DNA from: Chitinophagaceae bacterium
Lineage (GTDB): Bacteria; Bacteroidota; Bacteroidia; Chitinophagales; Chitinophagaceae
Assembly (NCBI GenBank): GCA_004028795.1
Contig: SAIW01000011.1
Span: 1 to 64,000, forward strand
Length of the DNA stretch: 64,000 nucleotides
Direction: 5' to 3'
The notes beneath the pieces were generated by a model. It made no database searches, was not told where the DNA came from, and saw nothing but the letters and a program-made list of their open reading frames with translations. Numbering within the stretch: the stretch's first letter is position 1; each line of letters begins with the position of its first letter. This document shows, one piece after another, positions 51,088-60,628 of this stretch. The translations under genes and the position numbers were made by a program.

Positions 51088-54000
51088 TTACTTTTTAGCC
51101 GGGTCTTTTTTTGCAGCAGGGCTGTCAACTAAAGGACCGGTTGGTTTAGGCACATCAGGTTTGTTTAAATAAACAGCTTCCATTTGGGTTAAACCTTTTA
51201 AACAGTTTTCTGTATAACCTCTGTCGTACTTCATTTCTTCCTGTTTGCCCGATGGTAAAGACTCGAAGTATTTAATAGACTGTTCTAAATCTTTCTTCAC
51301 GGCGGTAGAAACTTTCTTAGCCAAAGCAGAATCGCCGGCTCTGTAACAAGCATCTAAGAAAAGTAAAGAAACCCTGTTATGAAACTCTCCACGGCTTACC
51401 AAACCATAAGGATAGTTTGATTGATCCATTTCTTTATCAACTTTCTCCAATACTTTTTTCGCATCATCTTTTCTGCCTTTATCTGCTAAATAACTTCCTA
51501 ATTCTGCATAAGCCTGGCGAATGCTTTGTAAATGTCTACGGTTTTCTTCATCGTAATAAACGCCTTTAATATTTGCATTGCCAAAACCGAATTTGTTCAT
51601 CACTTTATCCATCATCCAATCGCCGTTTATTTGGTCATTCTCAACAGGCACTAAGCGATAACTTAAACCATCTTTACGTAAGTATTTGGCAAAACCTAAG
51701 TCGCCGAAATCTCCTGTAAAATAAATAGGGCGTTTCCAGTTATTGGCTGCGATAATATTTAATACAGCCAAATCATTTTTCTGTAAGCCACCACCACGTT
51801 GAATTTCAAAGCGTAGTTCATTCACCACACTGTCTTTTTCATTTACAGTTCCGTTCTTTCTTACAAAATTAATATCAACAGGTACAGCCACTTTTTTTAC
51901 AGGGAAGGTGTTGTACACATCGTCTTCATTAGGGTTAGGTCTGTATGTTTTATCAGGGTCATCACTTCCAACATAATTCTTCATCATGTCGTACAGATTA
52001 TAGTACCTGTCATCTGGGAAGTTTGGTTTAGGCATGTATAAAACATAATCTCTTTTTCTTCCTTCAATTTGTTCTGCACTCCAAATAACATCAATCGGGT
52101 CGCTCTCATTTACTTTATAACGCAATTGATTAATGTACCAATCAATACCTAACAAACTGTAGTTAATAACACGCACATCTTTTCTGATGCCTTCTACTTC
52201 CTGTGCATACCATAAAGGGTAAGTATCATTATCGCCAAAGGAGAATAAGATGGCATTAGGAGCACAGCTTTCTAAATAATCTTTAGCTAAATCTCTTGCC
52301 AATACTTTTTTGCTTCTGTCGTGGTCATCCCATTCCTGTTGAGCCATTAATACAGGAACAGCTAATAAACAAACTGCTGTTGCTAATGAAGCTGCCGTTG
52401 TTTGACTGATTTTCTTTTGTAACCATTCTGCTACCTGCATTACGCCAATGCCAATCCACACTGCAAATGCGTAGAAGGAACCTACATAAGCATAATCACG
52501 TTCACGTGGTTGGTTACCTGCCTGATTTAAATAAATGATAATGGCAAAGCCTGAGAAAAAGAACAATAAGAAGTTTGATATAGTATCATCTCCTCTTTTC
52601 TTTAAATGATAGAAGAAACCTAAGAAGCCTAAAATAAATGGTAATAAAAACAGTTTATTATTAGCCTTATTATTTTTAATGCTATCAGGCAAATTATTCT
52701 GGTCGCCATACAGTAAATTATCGATAAATGGAATACCTGTAATCCAGTTACCGTCTCTTACATTACCTGTATAAACGCCTTGTATATCGTTTTGCTTACC
52801 ACTGAAATTCCACATGAAATAGCGGAAGTACATCCAATAGATTTGATAAGAGAAAAAGAACTTAATATTATCAATCTGATTAGGAGCGTGGTCGTATTTT
52901 TCTCTGCCTTCTTTATCGCGATACTTTTCAATGCCTAAAAAACTTGCATAATAATCTGCATGGTTCTGGTCGTTGCTGGCATCCCAAACACGCGGGAAAA
53001 CCATTTTATCTTCAGGTGCATAAACGGCATGCATATCGTTTCCGTTATCAATGTATTTATCTTTTCCTTTTTCAAACTTCTTAGCACCTTTTTTATAATA
53101 CACATAATCAGCAGTAAATTTTTGTCCGTATATCAAAGGAAAATCACCGTACTGATCTCTTCCTAAATAACCTACTAAACTCATTGGATTATCTACATTA
53201 TACATATCTACAGCAGGGTCTGCATTACTTCTAATCATAGTAGTCAAGTAAGTACTGTAACCAATTAACATGAATGCGAAAGACCATAAGCCCAAACGTA
53301 AATATGCCCAACCTTTCTTTTGTGCAAAACGTAAGCCTAACCAGATTAAAACAGATAAGAAAATAAAGAAGAATGTAAAACCGCTGAAGAAAGGTAAACT
53401 CAGGCTATTTACAAAAACTCTGTCAAATGTTCCGGCTGCCCCGATGGAATATTGAATGACTGCAACCTGTGTAATACCGGTAATTGCACAACCGATAATG
53501 AAAAAAATATAAATACCGCCGTAATAATCTTTTTTTGCAGGGTTAATTTTTTCAACTAAATACAATAAGCCGATACCAATACCCGCAGCTAAAATTACAA
53601 GGCCTGCCATCGTTCCGTCTAAATCAGTTAATCCTTTTTCTTCATTCAAATCTCCTTTGGCAATTATTAATGCACCGATGAATGCTAAACCGCCGCCGAT
53701 TAAAACTATTCTGTTAAACCATTTTTTTATTATAGTATAATTAAAGCTGTTTCTTCTTTTAAAGTAGTAAACCATTACTACTGCAGGTATATTTAATAAA
53801 CACAATAAGTGTACACCGATTGATAAACCGATTAAGAAGAAAATAAATACCAACCATTTATCTGCTCCGGGTTCATCTGCCACATTCTCCCATTTTAAAA
53901 TTGCCCAGAATACAATGGCACTGAAGAAAGAACTCATAGCATACACCTCGCCTTCCACTGCACTAAACCAAAAACTATCACTGAATGTATATGCTAATGC

Positions 54001-54384
54001 ACCAACAGCACCGGCACCCATAATGCTCCACATTTGGCCAGGTGTCATGTTTCCTTTCACATCTACATTAGCAATTTTTCTTGCAAAGTGTGTAATCGTC
54101 CAGAATAAAAATAAAATGGTAAAACCGCTGGCTAATGCACTCATTACGTTAACGGCTTTAGCTGCTGATAATGGGTTATCTCCAAATAAAATAATAAATA
54201 ATCTACCCAACATTACAAACAAAGGAGCACCCGGCGGATGCGGAATTTGTAGTTTATAACAACTGCTTACAAACTCGCCGCAATCCCAAAAACTACCGCC
54301 TGCTTCAGCTGTTAAAATGTAAACACTGCAAGCAATTAAGCAAACAATCCAACCGAAAAGGTTATTCGTCTTTTTAAAATTCAT
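51088..54384 (-). CDS. DUF2723 family membrane protein (predicted glycosyltransferase)
   Basis: The 1098-residue protein has a polytopic N-terminal part (about 13 segments in 1-720) beginning with the DUF2723 hallmark AGGSFWDCGEFVSSCYKLQIPH and PPGAPLFVMLGRLF, and a soluble C-terminal part (about 740-1098) with TPR-like helices and a Pro/Lys-rich end. The fold resembles GT-C enzymes such as protein O-mannosyltransferases. In Bacteroidota the role may be glycosylation of secreted proteins; that is inference. It is monocistronic. Confidence 0.88.
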   Translation of the reverse strand: MNFKKTNNLFGWIVCLIACSVYILTAEAGGSFWDCGEFVSSCYKLQIPHPPGAPLFVMLGRLFIILFGDNPLSAAKAVNVMSALASGFTILFLFWTITHFARKIANVDVKGNMTPGQMWSIMGAGAVGALAYTFSDSFWFSAVEGEVYAMSSFFSAIVFWAILKWENVADEPGADKWLVFIFFLIGLSIGVHLLCLLNIPAVVMVYYFKRRNSFNYTIIKKWFNRIVLIGGGLAFIGALIIAKGDLNEEKGLTDLDGTMAGLVILAAGIGIGLLYLVEKINPAKKDYYGGIYIFFIIGCAITGITQVAVIQYSIGAAGTFDRVFVNSLSLPFFSGFTFFFIFLSVLIWLGLRFAQKKGWAYLRLGLWSFAFMLIGYSTYLTTMIRSNADPAVDMYNVDNPMSLVGYLGRDQYGDFPLIYGQKFTADYVYYKKGAKKFEKGKDKYIDNGNDMHAVYAPEDKMVFPRVWDASNDQNHADYYASFLGIEKYRDKEGREKYDHAPNQIDNIKFFFSYQIYWMYFRYFMWNFSGKQNDIQGVYTGNVRDGNWITGIPFIDNLLYGDQNNLPDSIKNNKANNKLFLLPFILGFLGFFYHLKKRGDDTISNFLLFFFSGFAIIIYLNQAGNQPRERDYAYVGSFYAFAVWIGIGVMQVAEWLQKKISQTTAASLATAVCLLAVPVLMAQQEWDDHDRSKKVLARDLAKDYLESCAPNAILFSFGDNDTYPLWYAQEVEGIRKDVRVINYSLLGIDWYINQLRYKVNESDPIDVIWSAEQIEGRKRDYVLYMPKPNFPDDRYYNLYDMMKNYVGSDDPDKTYRPNPNEDDVYNTFPVKKVAVPVDINFVRKNGTVNEKDSVVNELRFEIQRGGGLQKNDLAVLNIIAANNWKRPIYFTGDFGDLGFAKYLRKDGLSYRLVPVENDQINGDWMMDKVMNKFGFGNANIKGVYYDEENRRHLQSIRQAYAELGSYLADKGRKDDAKKVLEKVDKEMDQSNYPYGLVSRGEFHNRVSLLFLDACYRAGDSALAKKVSTAVKKDLEQSIKYFESLPSGKQEEMKYDRGYTENCLKGLTQMEAVYLNKPDVPKPTGPLVDSPAAKKDPAKK

Positions 54385-54406
54385 GATTCAGGTTTAAGAA
54401 GTGTGG

Positions 54407-54414
54407 CAAACATA
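54407..54414 (-). promoter_or_regulatory. Candidate -7 box of the DUF2723 gene
   Basis: TATGTTTG on the minus strand, 22 bases from the ATG at 54384. The -33 element is not clear. Confidence 0.4.
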
Positions 54415-54578
54415 GTAAATTAGGAATTAGGAATCAGAAATTAGCAATGAAGGCTTTATAAAGCTTTTATTTTAACAGTTTTAAAACAGTATCTGAATGG
54501 TATTACCGATTTGAAAGTATATATCAGATTAATCAGGCATGATTTTTTGAAGATGGATGAAGTATAAAATTGTGTGTT

Positions 54579-54692
54579 ATGAATATCAGTGAACAAAAAA
54601 TGGACAAAACCTCTATAACCTTTTTAGTACTTATTATTTTGGGTTTAATCGGAATGATGGTAGCCCTTTTTAAAACGATGGGAAGTATTTAA
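54579..54692 (+). CDS. Possible single-helix membrane microprotein
   Basis: A 37-codon frame encodes MNISEQKMDKTSITFLVLII followed by a hydrophobic run and FKTMGSI. One membrane helix (about 14-31) and polar ends make a plausible small membrane protein. It sits in the 337-bp gap 54385-54721 just before mtaB; an inner ATG at residue 8 is an alternative start. No family is recognised, and the rest of the gap shows nothing else. Confidence 0.4.
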   Translation: MNISEQKMDKTSITFLVLIILGLIGMMVALFKTMGSI

Positions 54693-54706
54693 AAGCAACG
54701 GAGCCT

Positions 54707-54714
54707 TATCTTTG
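54707..54714 (+). promoter_or_regulatory. Candidate -7 box of mtaB
   Basis: TATCTTTG, seven bases before the ATG at 54722. Transcription from this box would start within a few bases of the start codon. Confidence 0.5.
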
Positions 54715-54721
54715 CCCGCTC

Positions 54722-56017
54722 ATGCAAAATCAACGCAGTATAGCTTTTCATACTTTGGGTTGTAAACTCAACTTCTCAGAAACCTCCACATTATCCAGAA
54801 TGATGGAGCAAGAAGGCTTTGCAAAAAAAGATTTTGATGAAGTGGCAGATGTGTATGTAATTAATACCTGCTCTGTTACAGAAAATGCAGATAAAGAATG
54901 CAGGCAAATTGTTCGCCGCATTCAAAGAAAAGCTCCGGAAAGTTTAGTGGTTATTACCGGTTGTTACGCACAATTAAAGCCAAAAGAAATTGCTGAAATT
55001 CCGGGTGTGAATCTGGTTTTAGGTGCTGCTGAAAAATTTAATCTGGCAAAACATATTAATGAATTGGCGAAAGGAGACAGCAGTAAAATTTGCAGTTGCG
55101 AAATTGAAGAAGTTACGGGTTTTACTTCCACTTACTCATTGAATGATAGAACAAGGGTTTTCTTAAAAATACAGGATGGCTGCGATTATAACTGCTCTTT
55201 CTGTACCATACCTATGGCTCGTGGAAAAAGCAGAAGCGACAGCATTAATAATGTTGTTAAAAATGCAGAACAATTAGCAGCCAACGGAACAAAAGAAATT
55301 GTATTAACAGGAATTAATCTGGGCGATTTCGGTAAAGGGCCAGATGGGGCAGGAGTTACCATCGGCATTAATCAACGCGAAGAAAATTTTTACGAATTAA
55401 TTCAGGCATTAGATAAAGTTGATGGAATTGAACGTTACCGTATTTCCTCCATTGAGCCAAATTTATTAACGAATGATATCATCAGCTTTGTGGCTAACTC
55501 AGATAAATTCATGCCTCACTTTCATATTCCCTTACAAAGCGGTAGCAATGAAGTATTGAGCATGATGCGTAGAAGATACAAGAGAGAATTATATGCTGAA
55601 AGAGCGAAGCTGATTAAAACATTAATGCCACATTGTGCTATAGGCGTTGATGTGATTGTTGGTTTTCCCGGTGAAACGGATGAACTGTTTAAAGAAACGT
55701 TTGATTTTCTGCACAGTCTTGACATAAGTTACCTGCACGTTTTTACTTACTCTGAAAGAGATAATACTTTGGCTGCAACAATGCCGGGTGTTGTGCCGAT
55801 GAACATAAGGCATGAACGCAATAAAACATTGCGTAATCTCAGTTATATGAAAATGCAATACTTTATGCAACAACATGTTGGAGAAACAAGAAAAGTTTTG
55901 TTTGAAGATGCTGAGAAAAACAATTTAATGGAAGGCTATACCGATAATTATATTCGGGTACAAACGTCTTACAGAAAAGAATGGGCAAATGCAATTGTGG
56001 ATTGGAAAATCAATTAA
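54722..56017 (+). CDS. mtaB: tRNA t6A37 methylthiotransferase
   Basis: The 431-residue radical SAM enzyme has the MTTase N-terminal domain with Cys14, Cys50 and Cys81 (second cluster), the SAM cluster motif CX3CX2C at Cys154, Cys158 and Cys161 (CDYNCSFC), and a C-terminal TRAM-like end. It converts t6A37 to ms2t6A37 in tRNAs. The t6A-making gene tsaD is also in the window, 23 kb away. The mRNA leader may be extremely short (see the promoter at 54707). Confidence 0.93.
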   Translation: MQNQRSIAFHTLGCKLNFSETSTLSRMMEQEGFAKKDFDEVADVYVINTCSVTENADKECRQIVRRIQRKAPESLVVITGCYAQLKPKEIAEIPGVNLVLGAAEKFNLAKHINELAKGDSSKICSCEIEEVTGFTSTYSLNDRTRVFLKIQDGCDYNCSFCTIPMARGKSRSDSINNVVKNAEQLAANGTKEIVLTGINLGDFGKGPDGAGVTIGINQREENFYELIQALDKVDGIERYRISSIEPNLLTNDIISFVANSDKFMPHFHIPLQSGSNEVLSMMRRRYKRELYAERAKLIKTLMPHCAIGVDVIVGFPGETDELFKETFDFLHSLDISYLHVFTYSERDNTLAATMPGVVPMNIRHERNKTLRNLSYMKMQYFMQQHVGETRKVLFEDAEKNNLMEGYTDNYIRVQTSYRKEWANAIVDWKIN

Positions 56018-56083
56018 TTAAAAATTAATTGGCTTCTTATAAACAGCAGATGTATTTTTAAACTCCATTCAAAGATTCCCCAT

Positions 56084-56976
56084 ATGATTAAAAAAATCTT
56101 TTCTATTGTGTTGTTGCTTTTAGTAATAACGTCATCCATTCATGCTCAACAAAAAGTAATTCAATTATACAACGGTCCGATACAAGGTTCTGAAAGTTGG
56201 ACCTGGAATGAAGATTCCATGTATAGCAGTTCATGGAAATCTTTGGTAATCTATAATGTTTCAAAACCTTCTTTAACTGTTTATAAACCTGATGCAAGCA
56301 TTGCAAACGGTACAGCAGTTATTATTTGCCCTGGTGGCGGTTTTATGGCTCTTTCAATGGATAACGAAGGTTATGGAGTTGCCCAAAGATTAGTGAAAAC
56401 AGGTATAACCTGTTTTGTTTTGAAATATCGGTTGGCACATGTTTTATCTAAAGACCCAGTTAAAGAATTTTTAATGATGCCGTGCATGATGGCGATAAAG
56501 AGAAGCAAAAAAGCCAAACGGCTGCTGTGCCTTTAGGTATTGCAGATGCAAAAGTTGCTATTGCATATGTAAGAAGCCATGCAAAAGATTTTAATATCAA
56601 TCCTGATAAAATTGGTATTGTTGGTTTTTCAGCCGGAGGAACCTTAGCTGCTTCATCAGCTTTTAATTATACTGCTGAAAATAAGCCTGATTTTGTTGCC
56701 CCTGTTTATGCTTATTTTCCAAAGGCAATGATTGGAACAATTGCAAATGATGCCCCACCTATGTTTATTGCTGTTGCTGCCAATGATGCTTTAAACTTAC
56801 AATCACATAGTGTAGATTTATTTACTGCATGGAATACAGCAAAGAAAGATGCTGAATTGCATGTATACAGTCAAGGCAGTCATGGCTTTGGCGTACGTGT
56901 ACAAAACCTGCCAAGCGATACATGGGTTGAAAGGTTTACAGATTGGTTAGCAAGTAAAGGTTTTATGAAGAAGTAG
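56084..56976 (+). pseudogene. Alpha/beta hydrolase gene broken by a one-base frameshift
   Basis: Two overlapping frames together encode one secreted esterase-like hydrolase of about 297 residues. Frame one (56084-56536) gives the signal peptide (ending IHAQQ) and the oxyanion region VIICPGGGFMALSMDNEG. Frame two (to 56976) gives LGIADAKVAIAYVRSHA, the nucleophile motif GFSAGG and the terminal His in SQGSHGFG. The break falls at a run of five T (56468-56472): six T would give VKEFFNDAVHDGD and restore the frame. It is either a real mutation, a sequencing or assembly error, or slippage-dependent expression. Confidence 0.85.
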
Positions 56977-56977
56977 A

Positions 56978-58156
56978 TTACACTAACTCGATGACCATTG
57001 CACTGGCACCGCCGCCGCCATTGCAAATGCCTGCTGCACCAAGTTTTCCGCCGTTTTGTTGTAACACATTGATAAGTGTTACCATAATTCTTGCACCACT
57101 GCAACCTAAAGGATGACCGATAGAAACTGCACCGCCATGTACATTTACTTTAGCAGCATCTAAATTCATTTTTTGAATGTTGGCAATACCCACTACACTG
57201 AAAGCTTCATTCAATTCAATAAAATCAATATCACTCATTTGTAAACCTGCTTTGGCAACTGCCTTCGGTAATGCTACACTCGGTGTTGTGGTAAACCATT
57301 CAGGTGCCTGTTCTGCATCAGCATAACTTTTAATTACCGCAATTGGTTGTATGTTTAATTTCTTCACTTTTGCTTCGCTCATTAAAACCAATGCTGCTGC
57401 ACCATCGTTCATGGTACTGGCATTAGCAGCGGTAACGGTTCCGTCTTTAATAAAAGCCGGTTTCAGTTCAGGTATTTTATCAAACTTAACGTTGAAGGGT
57501 TCCTCATCTTTATCAAATACAACAGTTCCTTTTTTTGAAACTATTTCAATTGGTGCAATTTCATTGGCAAACTTTCCGTCGTTCCATGCAGCCTGGCTTC
57601 TTTTATAACTTTCAATGGCAAAAGCATCTTGCTCACCACGACTGATATTACATTCTTTAGCACATAACTCTGCTGCATTACCCATCGCATAATTATGGTA
57701 TACGTCTGTTAAGCCATCTTTTGCTAAACCGTCAATCAATTTAGTATCGCCGTATTTGTTGCCCCAACGAAGATTGGGAACATAAAACGGAACATTGCTC
57801 ATACTTTCCATACCTCCTGCCACAACAATAGCTGCATCGCCTAATAAAATATCCTGTGCTGCCTGTGCAATAGCTTTCATACCACTTGCACAAACTTTAT
57901 TAACCGTTGTACAAACTACATTATCAGGTAAGCCTGCAAATTTTGCTGCCTGACGGGCAGGAGCCTGACCCACATTGGCTTGTAAGACATTGCCCATATA
58001 AACAGTTTCGATTTGATTGGGTTGTAAACCTGCTTTTTCAACTGCTGCTTTTATGGCAATGGCTCCTAATTGAGATGCAGAAAAATCTTTTAAAGCTCCG
58101 CCGAAACTTCCTATGGGTGTGCGAACTGCTGAAACGATGTAAACTTTATCAGGCAT
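56978..58156 (-). CDS. Acetyl-CoA C-acyltransferase (thiolase)
   Basis: The 392-residue enzyme is a typical thiolase: the acylated Cys89 in NKVCASGMKA, GGMESMSNVP, the His in GGAVSIGHPLGCSGAR and the second Cys in GICNGGGGAS. It either condenses two acetyl-CoA or cleaves 3-ketoacyl-CoA; the acetoacetyl-CoA type (AtoB) and the beta-oxidation type (FadA) cannot be separated without phylogeny. It is convergent with the broken hydrolase gene, one base apart. Confidence 0.93.
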   Translation of the reverse strand: MPDKVYIVSAVRTPIGSFGGALKDFSASQLGAIAIKAAVEKAGLQPNQIETVYMGNVLQANVGQAPARQAAKFAGLPDNVVCTTVNKVCASGMKAIAQAAQDILLGDAAIVVAGGMESMSNVPFYVPNLRWGNKYGDTKLIDGLAKDGLTDVYHNYAMGNAAELCAKECNISRGEQDAFAIESYKRSQAAWNDGKFANEIAPIEIVSKKGTVVFDKDEEPFNVKFDKIPELKPAFIKDGTVTAANASTMNDGAAALVLMSEAKVKKLNIQPIAVIKSYADAEQAPEWFTTTPSVALPKAVAKAGLQMSDIDFIELNEAFSVVGIANIQKMNLDAAKVNVHGGAVSIGHPLGCSGARIMVTLINVLQQNGGKLGAAGICNGGGGASAMVIELV

Positions 58157-58175
58157 AAGTTTTGTTTAATAAAGG

Positions 58176-58183
58176 CAAATGTA
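58176..58183 (-). promoter_or_regulatory. Candidate -7 box of the thiolase gene
   Basis: TACATTTG on the minus strand, 19 bases from the ATG; a TTG (minus strand, 58199-58201) lies 15 bases further upstream, slightly short of the ideal spacing. Confidence 0.45.
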
Positions 58184-58231
58184 AATGAATTATACTAACA
58201 AGTGTTAGTGTTTTTTGATGCTATGAAAATG

Positions 58232-58288
58232 GAACGTACAAGAGTGCGACGCAACGGAAGTTTAATTAGTAACTAAAAGTTGGTAACC
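58232..58288 (+). repeat. REP-like GTGCGACGCAAC element, copy R8
   Basis: It reads GAACGTACAAGAGTGCGACG, then CAACGGAAGTTTAATTAGTA and ACTAAAAGTTGGTAACC. It lies in the divergent gap between the thiolase gene and the secreted unknown. Confidence 0.75.
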
Positions 58289-58343
58289 AAAAGTGAATTA
58301 AAAAATTGTAGTAACATTTTGTTAACCGTTTATTTTGCAAACT

Positions 58344-59207
58344 ATGTTATATAAAGGAATGGTAGTGCTGTTGTTGTTTTTTGTTTTAAATGCACAATCG
58401 CAAAATGTAAATGGTTATTGGTATGGAACGGGAAAGGTGGCTGTGGAAGGACAACACAATAGTTATATGGTTGAATTGAAGTTGAAGCAAACTCATAAAA
58501 ATGTTTCTGGTAAGTTGAGTTATTATTTCAGAGATAGTTTATTTGTTGAAAATATTGAGGGGAGTTATGAAGCGGTAACAAGGAGTTTAAAGTTGAAGAA
58601 ATTTCCTGTTAACTATTATAAAAACATCAGTACAGTATTTGGTGTAGACTGCCCGATGACTGCTGCTTTAACTTTATTATCATCAAGAACTGAAACTGCT
58701 TTGAAAGGAAGCTTTATTAGTGAAGAAGCTTTTAAATATACTTGCCCTGTTATTAATATCACCCTTGCTAAAAGCAATGATACATTGCCTTTTATAGCAT
58801 TGAAAGAAAAAGAACCGGAAGAAGAAAAGCCGGTTGTACCTGTTGCTCCCCCTAAAAAAACAGTAGAAAGAAGGAAAGATATAGTACAAACCATTGAAGT
58901 GGTTTCTGATACGGTACAGATTGCTTTTTATGATAATGGTGCAATTGATTATGACAGTGTGAGTGTATATGTTGATAACAGGTTGGCTAAAGAAAAACAT
59001 TTATTAAGTGAGAAAGCCATTGAACTGAATGTTTTTGTTGATAAGAAAACAGAATTTACAGATATAAGCATGTTCGCTGAAAATGTTGGCACCATTCCAC
59101 CAAACACCGCTGTTATGGTTTTATATGATGGCAGAAAACGGTATGAAATACAAATGGAAAGCGATTTTAATAAAACTGCAACGGTAAGGTTGGTAAGGAA
59201 GAAATGA
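58344..59207 (+). CDS. Secreted protein of unknown function
   Basis: The predicted protein has 287 residues with a signal peptide (about 1-20, ending NAQSQ). An N-terminal beta-rich domain (25-150) opens with NVNGYWYGTGKVAVEG, a Pro/Glu/Lys linker (155-175) follows, and a second beta domain (185-287) contains VQIAFYDNGAIDYDSVSVYV, a pattern seen in Bacteroidota periplasmic proteins. I cannot name a family. The ATG at 58344 is preferred over an in-frame TTG at 58335. Confidence 0.7.
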   Translation: MLYKGMVVLLLFFVLNAQSQNVNGYWYGTGKVAVEGQHNSYMVELKLKQTHKNVSGKLSYYFRDSLFVENIEGSYEAVTRSLKLKKFPVNYYKNISTVFGVDCPMTAALTLLSSRTETALKGSFISEEAFKYTCPVINITLAKSNDTLPFIALKEKEPEEEKPVVPVAPPKKTVERRKDIVQTIEVVSDTVQIAFYDNGAIDYDSVSVYVDNRLAKEKHLLSEKAIELNVFVDKKTEFTDISMFAENVGTIPPNTAVMVLYDGRKRYEIQMESDFNKTATVRLVRKK

Positions 59208-59228
59208 AAAGTCAGAAGTGATTTGATT

Positions 59229-59319
59229 GTCGTCATTTCGAAGGTTCGGGCCGAGAAATCTTTTATTTCAAATAATGAGATTCCTCGTTGGGCAAGAACC
59301 CAATCTCGGAATGACGATC
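59229..59319. repeat. Palindromic GTCATTTCGAA repeat, copy B
   Basis: TGTCGTCATTTCG on the left and CGGAATGACGATCA on the right are near-complementary, with inner arms around GAGAAATC and GAGATTCCTC. It separates convergent genes and is related to the copy at 25269-25340. Confidence 0.65.
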
Positions 59320-59321
59320 AA

Positions 59322-59795
59322 TTAATAACTAAGCAATTCAGCATTTAATTTTTTAGCTAACCCCTCAGCACCCCAACGCATCACAACATTATGATTGTAT
59401 TGAAAAGCAGGTTTTAATAAGAAGGAGAAAGTGTTCATCCACCATTTATTGGTAATAACATTCCAGTAATAAGTTATAAATGTGATGCCGTTCTTTTCTT
59501 CAAAGTGCCATGTGCCGTTTCCTTCTAATTCACCAAATGCAATACCTGCAAGCTTTTCGTGTGGTTTATTTTCTGTTAACTTCATATTAAAAGCCAACTG
59601 ATAAGGCAATGCACTTTTCCATGTGTATTCTTTCACATCGCCGATACCATCTTTATTTCCTGTTGAAACATCTGTTACAGATAAAACACCTTTCCACCAG
59701 TTGGGCCAATCGTTTGAGAAATAGATGGCATTCCACACCTCCTGTAATGGAGCTTTTATTTGCCACTTGGTAACGAATGAGTATTGTTCTGCCAT
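59322..59795 (-). CDS. SRPBCC family protein
   Basis: The 157-residue protein has the START-like SRPBCC/polyketide-cyclase fold pattern: an N-terminal strand FVTKWQIKAPLQEVWNAI followed by the helix and VLSVTDVSTGNKDGIGDV, and a C-terminal amphipathic helix. The fold makes a hydrophobic ligand cavity; ligand unknown. It is monocistronic, 45 bases from the upstream lipoprotein gene. Confidence 0.82.
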   Translation of the reverse strand: MAEQYSFVTKWQIKAPLQEVWNAIYFSNDWPNWWKGVLSVTDVSTGNKDGIGDVKEYTWKSALPYQLAFNMKLTENKPHEKLAGIAFGELEGNGTWHFEEKNGITFITYYWNVITNKWWMNTFSFLLKPAFQYNHNVVMRWGAEGLAKKLNAELLSY

Positions 59796-59840
59796 TGCAA
59801 CAATTTTCTTTACATACGCAAGAAGAATGGGATTGGTTGT

Positions 59841-60512
59841 TTAAGGTAATTCTTTTACAATTCTATCAGCAATAGTTTTCCCTAAGCTTGAAATATATAA
59901 ATCATAATCTGCTAAATAGTTATCGGTTGCTTTTTTCCATGATTGAAAGAAACCAAGATTATGTTTGTCTTTTTGATAAGGTATAGTAATTGAGCCGTTT
60001 TTAACTTCACTACCCGCTTTTATTATTTTGTAAGAAAAAACTGCATCCATATTTTCTCCCTGTAAAAAAACATTTTCCCAGTGTACTTCGTATAAAAAGA
60101 ATATAAGGTGCATTTTGTCGTGCATACTATACATGTTCGGAATCTTCTCAATAGTTAATTCAATAGTAGCGCCATTCAATTTATCTTTCAGCCTGCTTGT
60201 TGCAGTTAAAAAAGCTTTGGTAAAATTATCTGTCGGAATTTTAGGATTTAATGTTGAAGTATTCTTGTAATCCCAAGACCAGTAAACAATAAAAGGTTTG
60301 AAATTGGTTGTTTTAGTTTCAGTTGTTGAAATTTCATTATTGGTTGCCTGCAGATTCGATGCTACAAATGCCACATCATTTTGATTTTTTGTTTTGGTTG
60401 AGGGAACTGAATAATACTTAGCAATTTGCCTGTCAATTTTTCTGCCGTTAATGCAACTTGTTAAAACGGTTAAACTAATAATAAAGAAAGAGATAGTGTT
60501 TTTTAAATTCAT
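59841..60512 (-). CDS. Predicted lipoprotein of unknown function
   Basis: The protein has 223 residues from the ATG at 60512, which begins MNLKNTISFFIISLTVLTSC, a lipoprotein signal with lipobox LTSC and Cys20. An in-frame extension to 60587 would put 25 residues ahead of the signal and is disfavoured. The mature part contains FKPFIVYWSWDYKNTSTLNP and ends with a helix. No family is recognised. It should be anchored in the envelope. Confidence 0.7.
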   Translation of the reverse strand: MNLKNTISFFIISLTVLTSCINGRKIDRQIAKYYSVPSTKTKNQNDVAFVASNLQATNNEISTTETKTTNFKPFIVYWSWDYKNTSTLNPKIPTDNFTKAFLTATSRLKDKLNGATIELTIEKIPNMYSMHDKMHLIFFLYEVHWENVFLQGENMDAVFSYKIIKAGSEVKNGSITIPYQKDKHNLGFFQSWKKATDNYLADYDLYISSLGKTIADRIVKELP

Positions 60513-60575
60513 TTCGTTTTGGTTATAAGCACTAATATAAAGAATTGATGTTCTCAAAAAATTAAATGTAAAAGG

Positions 60576-60603
60576 AAACCCCGACATTTTAATGTAGGGG
60601 TTT
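60576..60603 (-). terminator. Hairpin downstream of parC
   Basis: Arms AAACCCCGACATT (60576-60588) and AATGTAGGGGTTT (60591-60603) pair with a single mismatch. It lies between parC and the lipoprotein gene, both on the minus strand. Confidence 0.65.
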
Positions 60604-60628
60604 TAGAATTATTAATCTTTACAATGCT

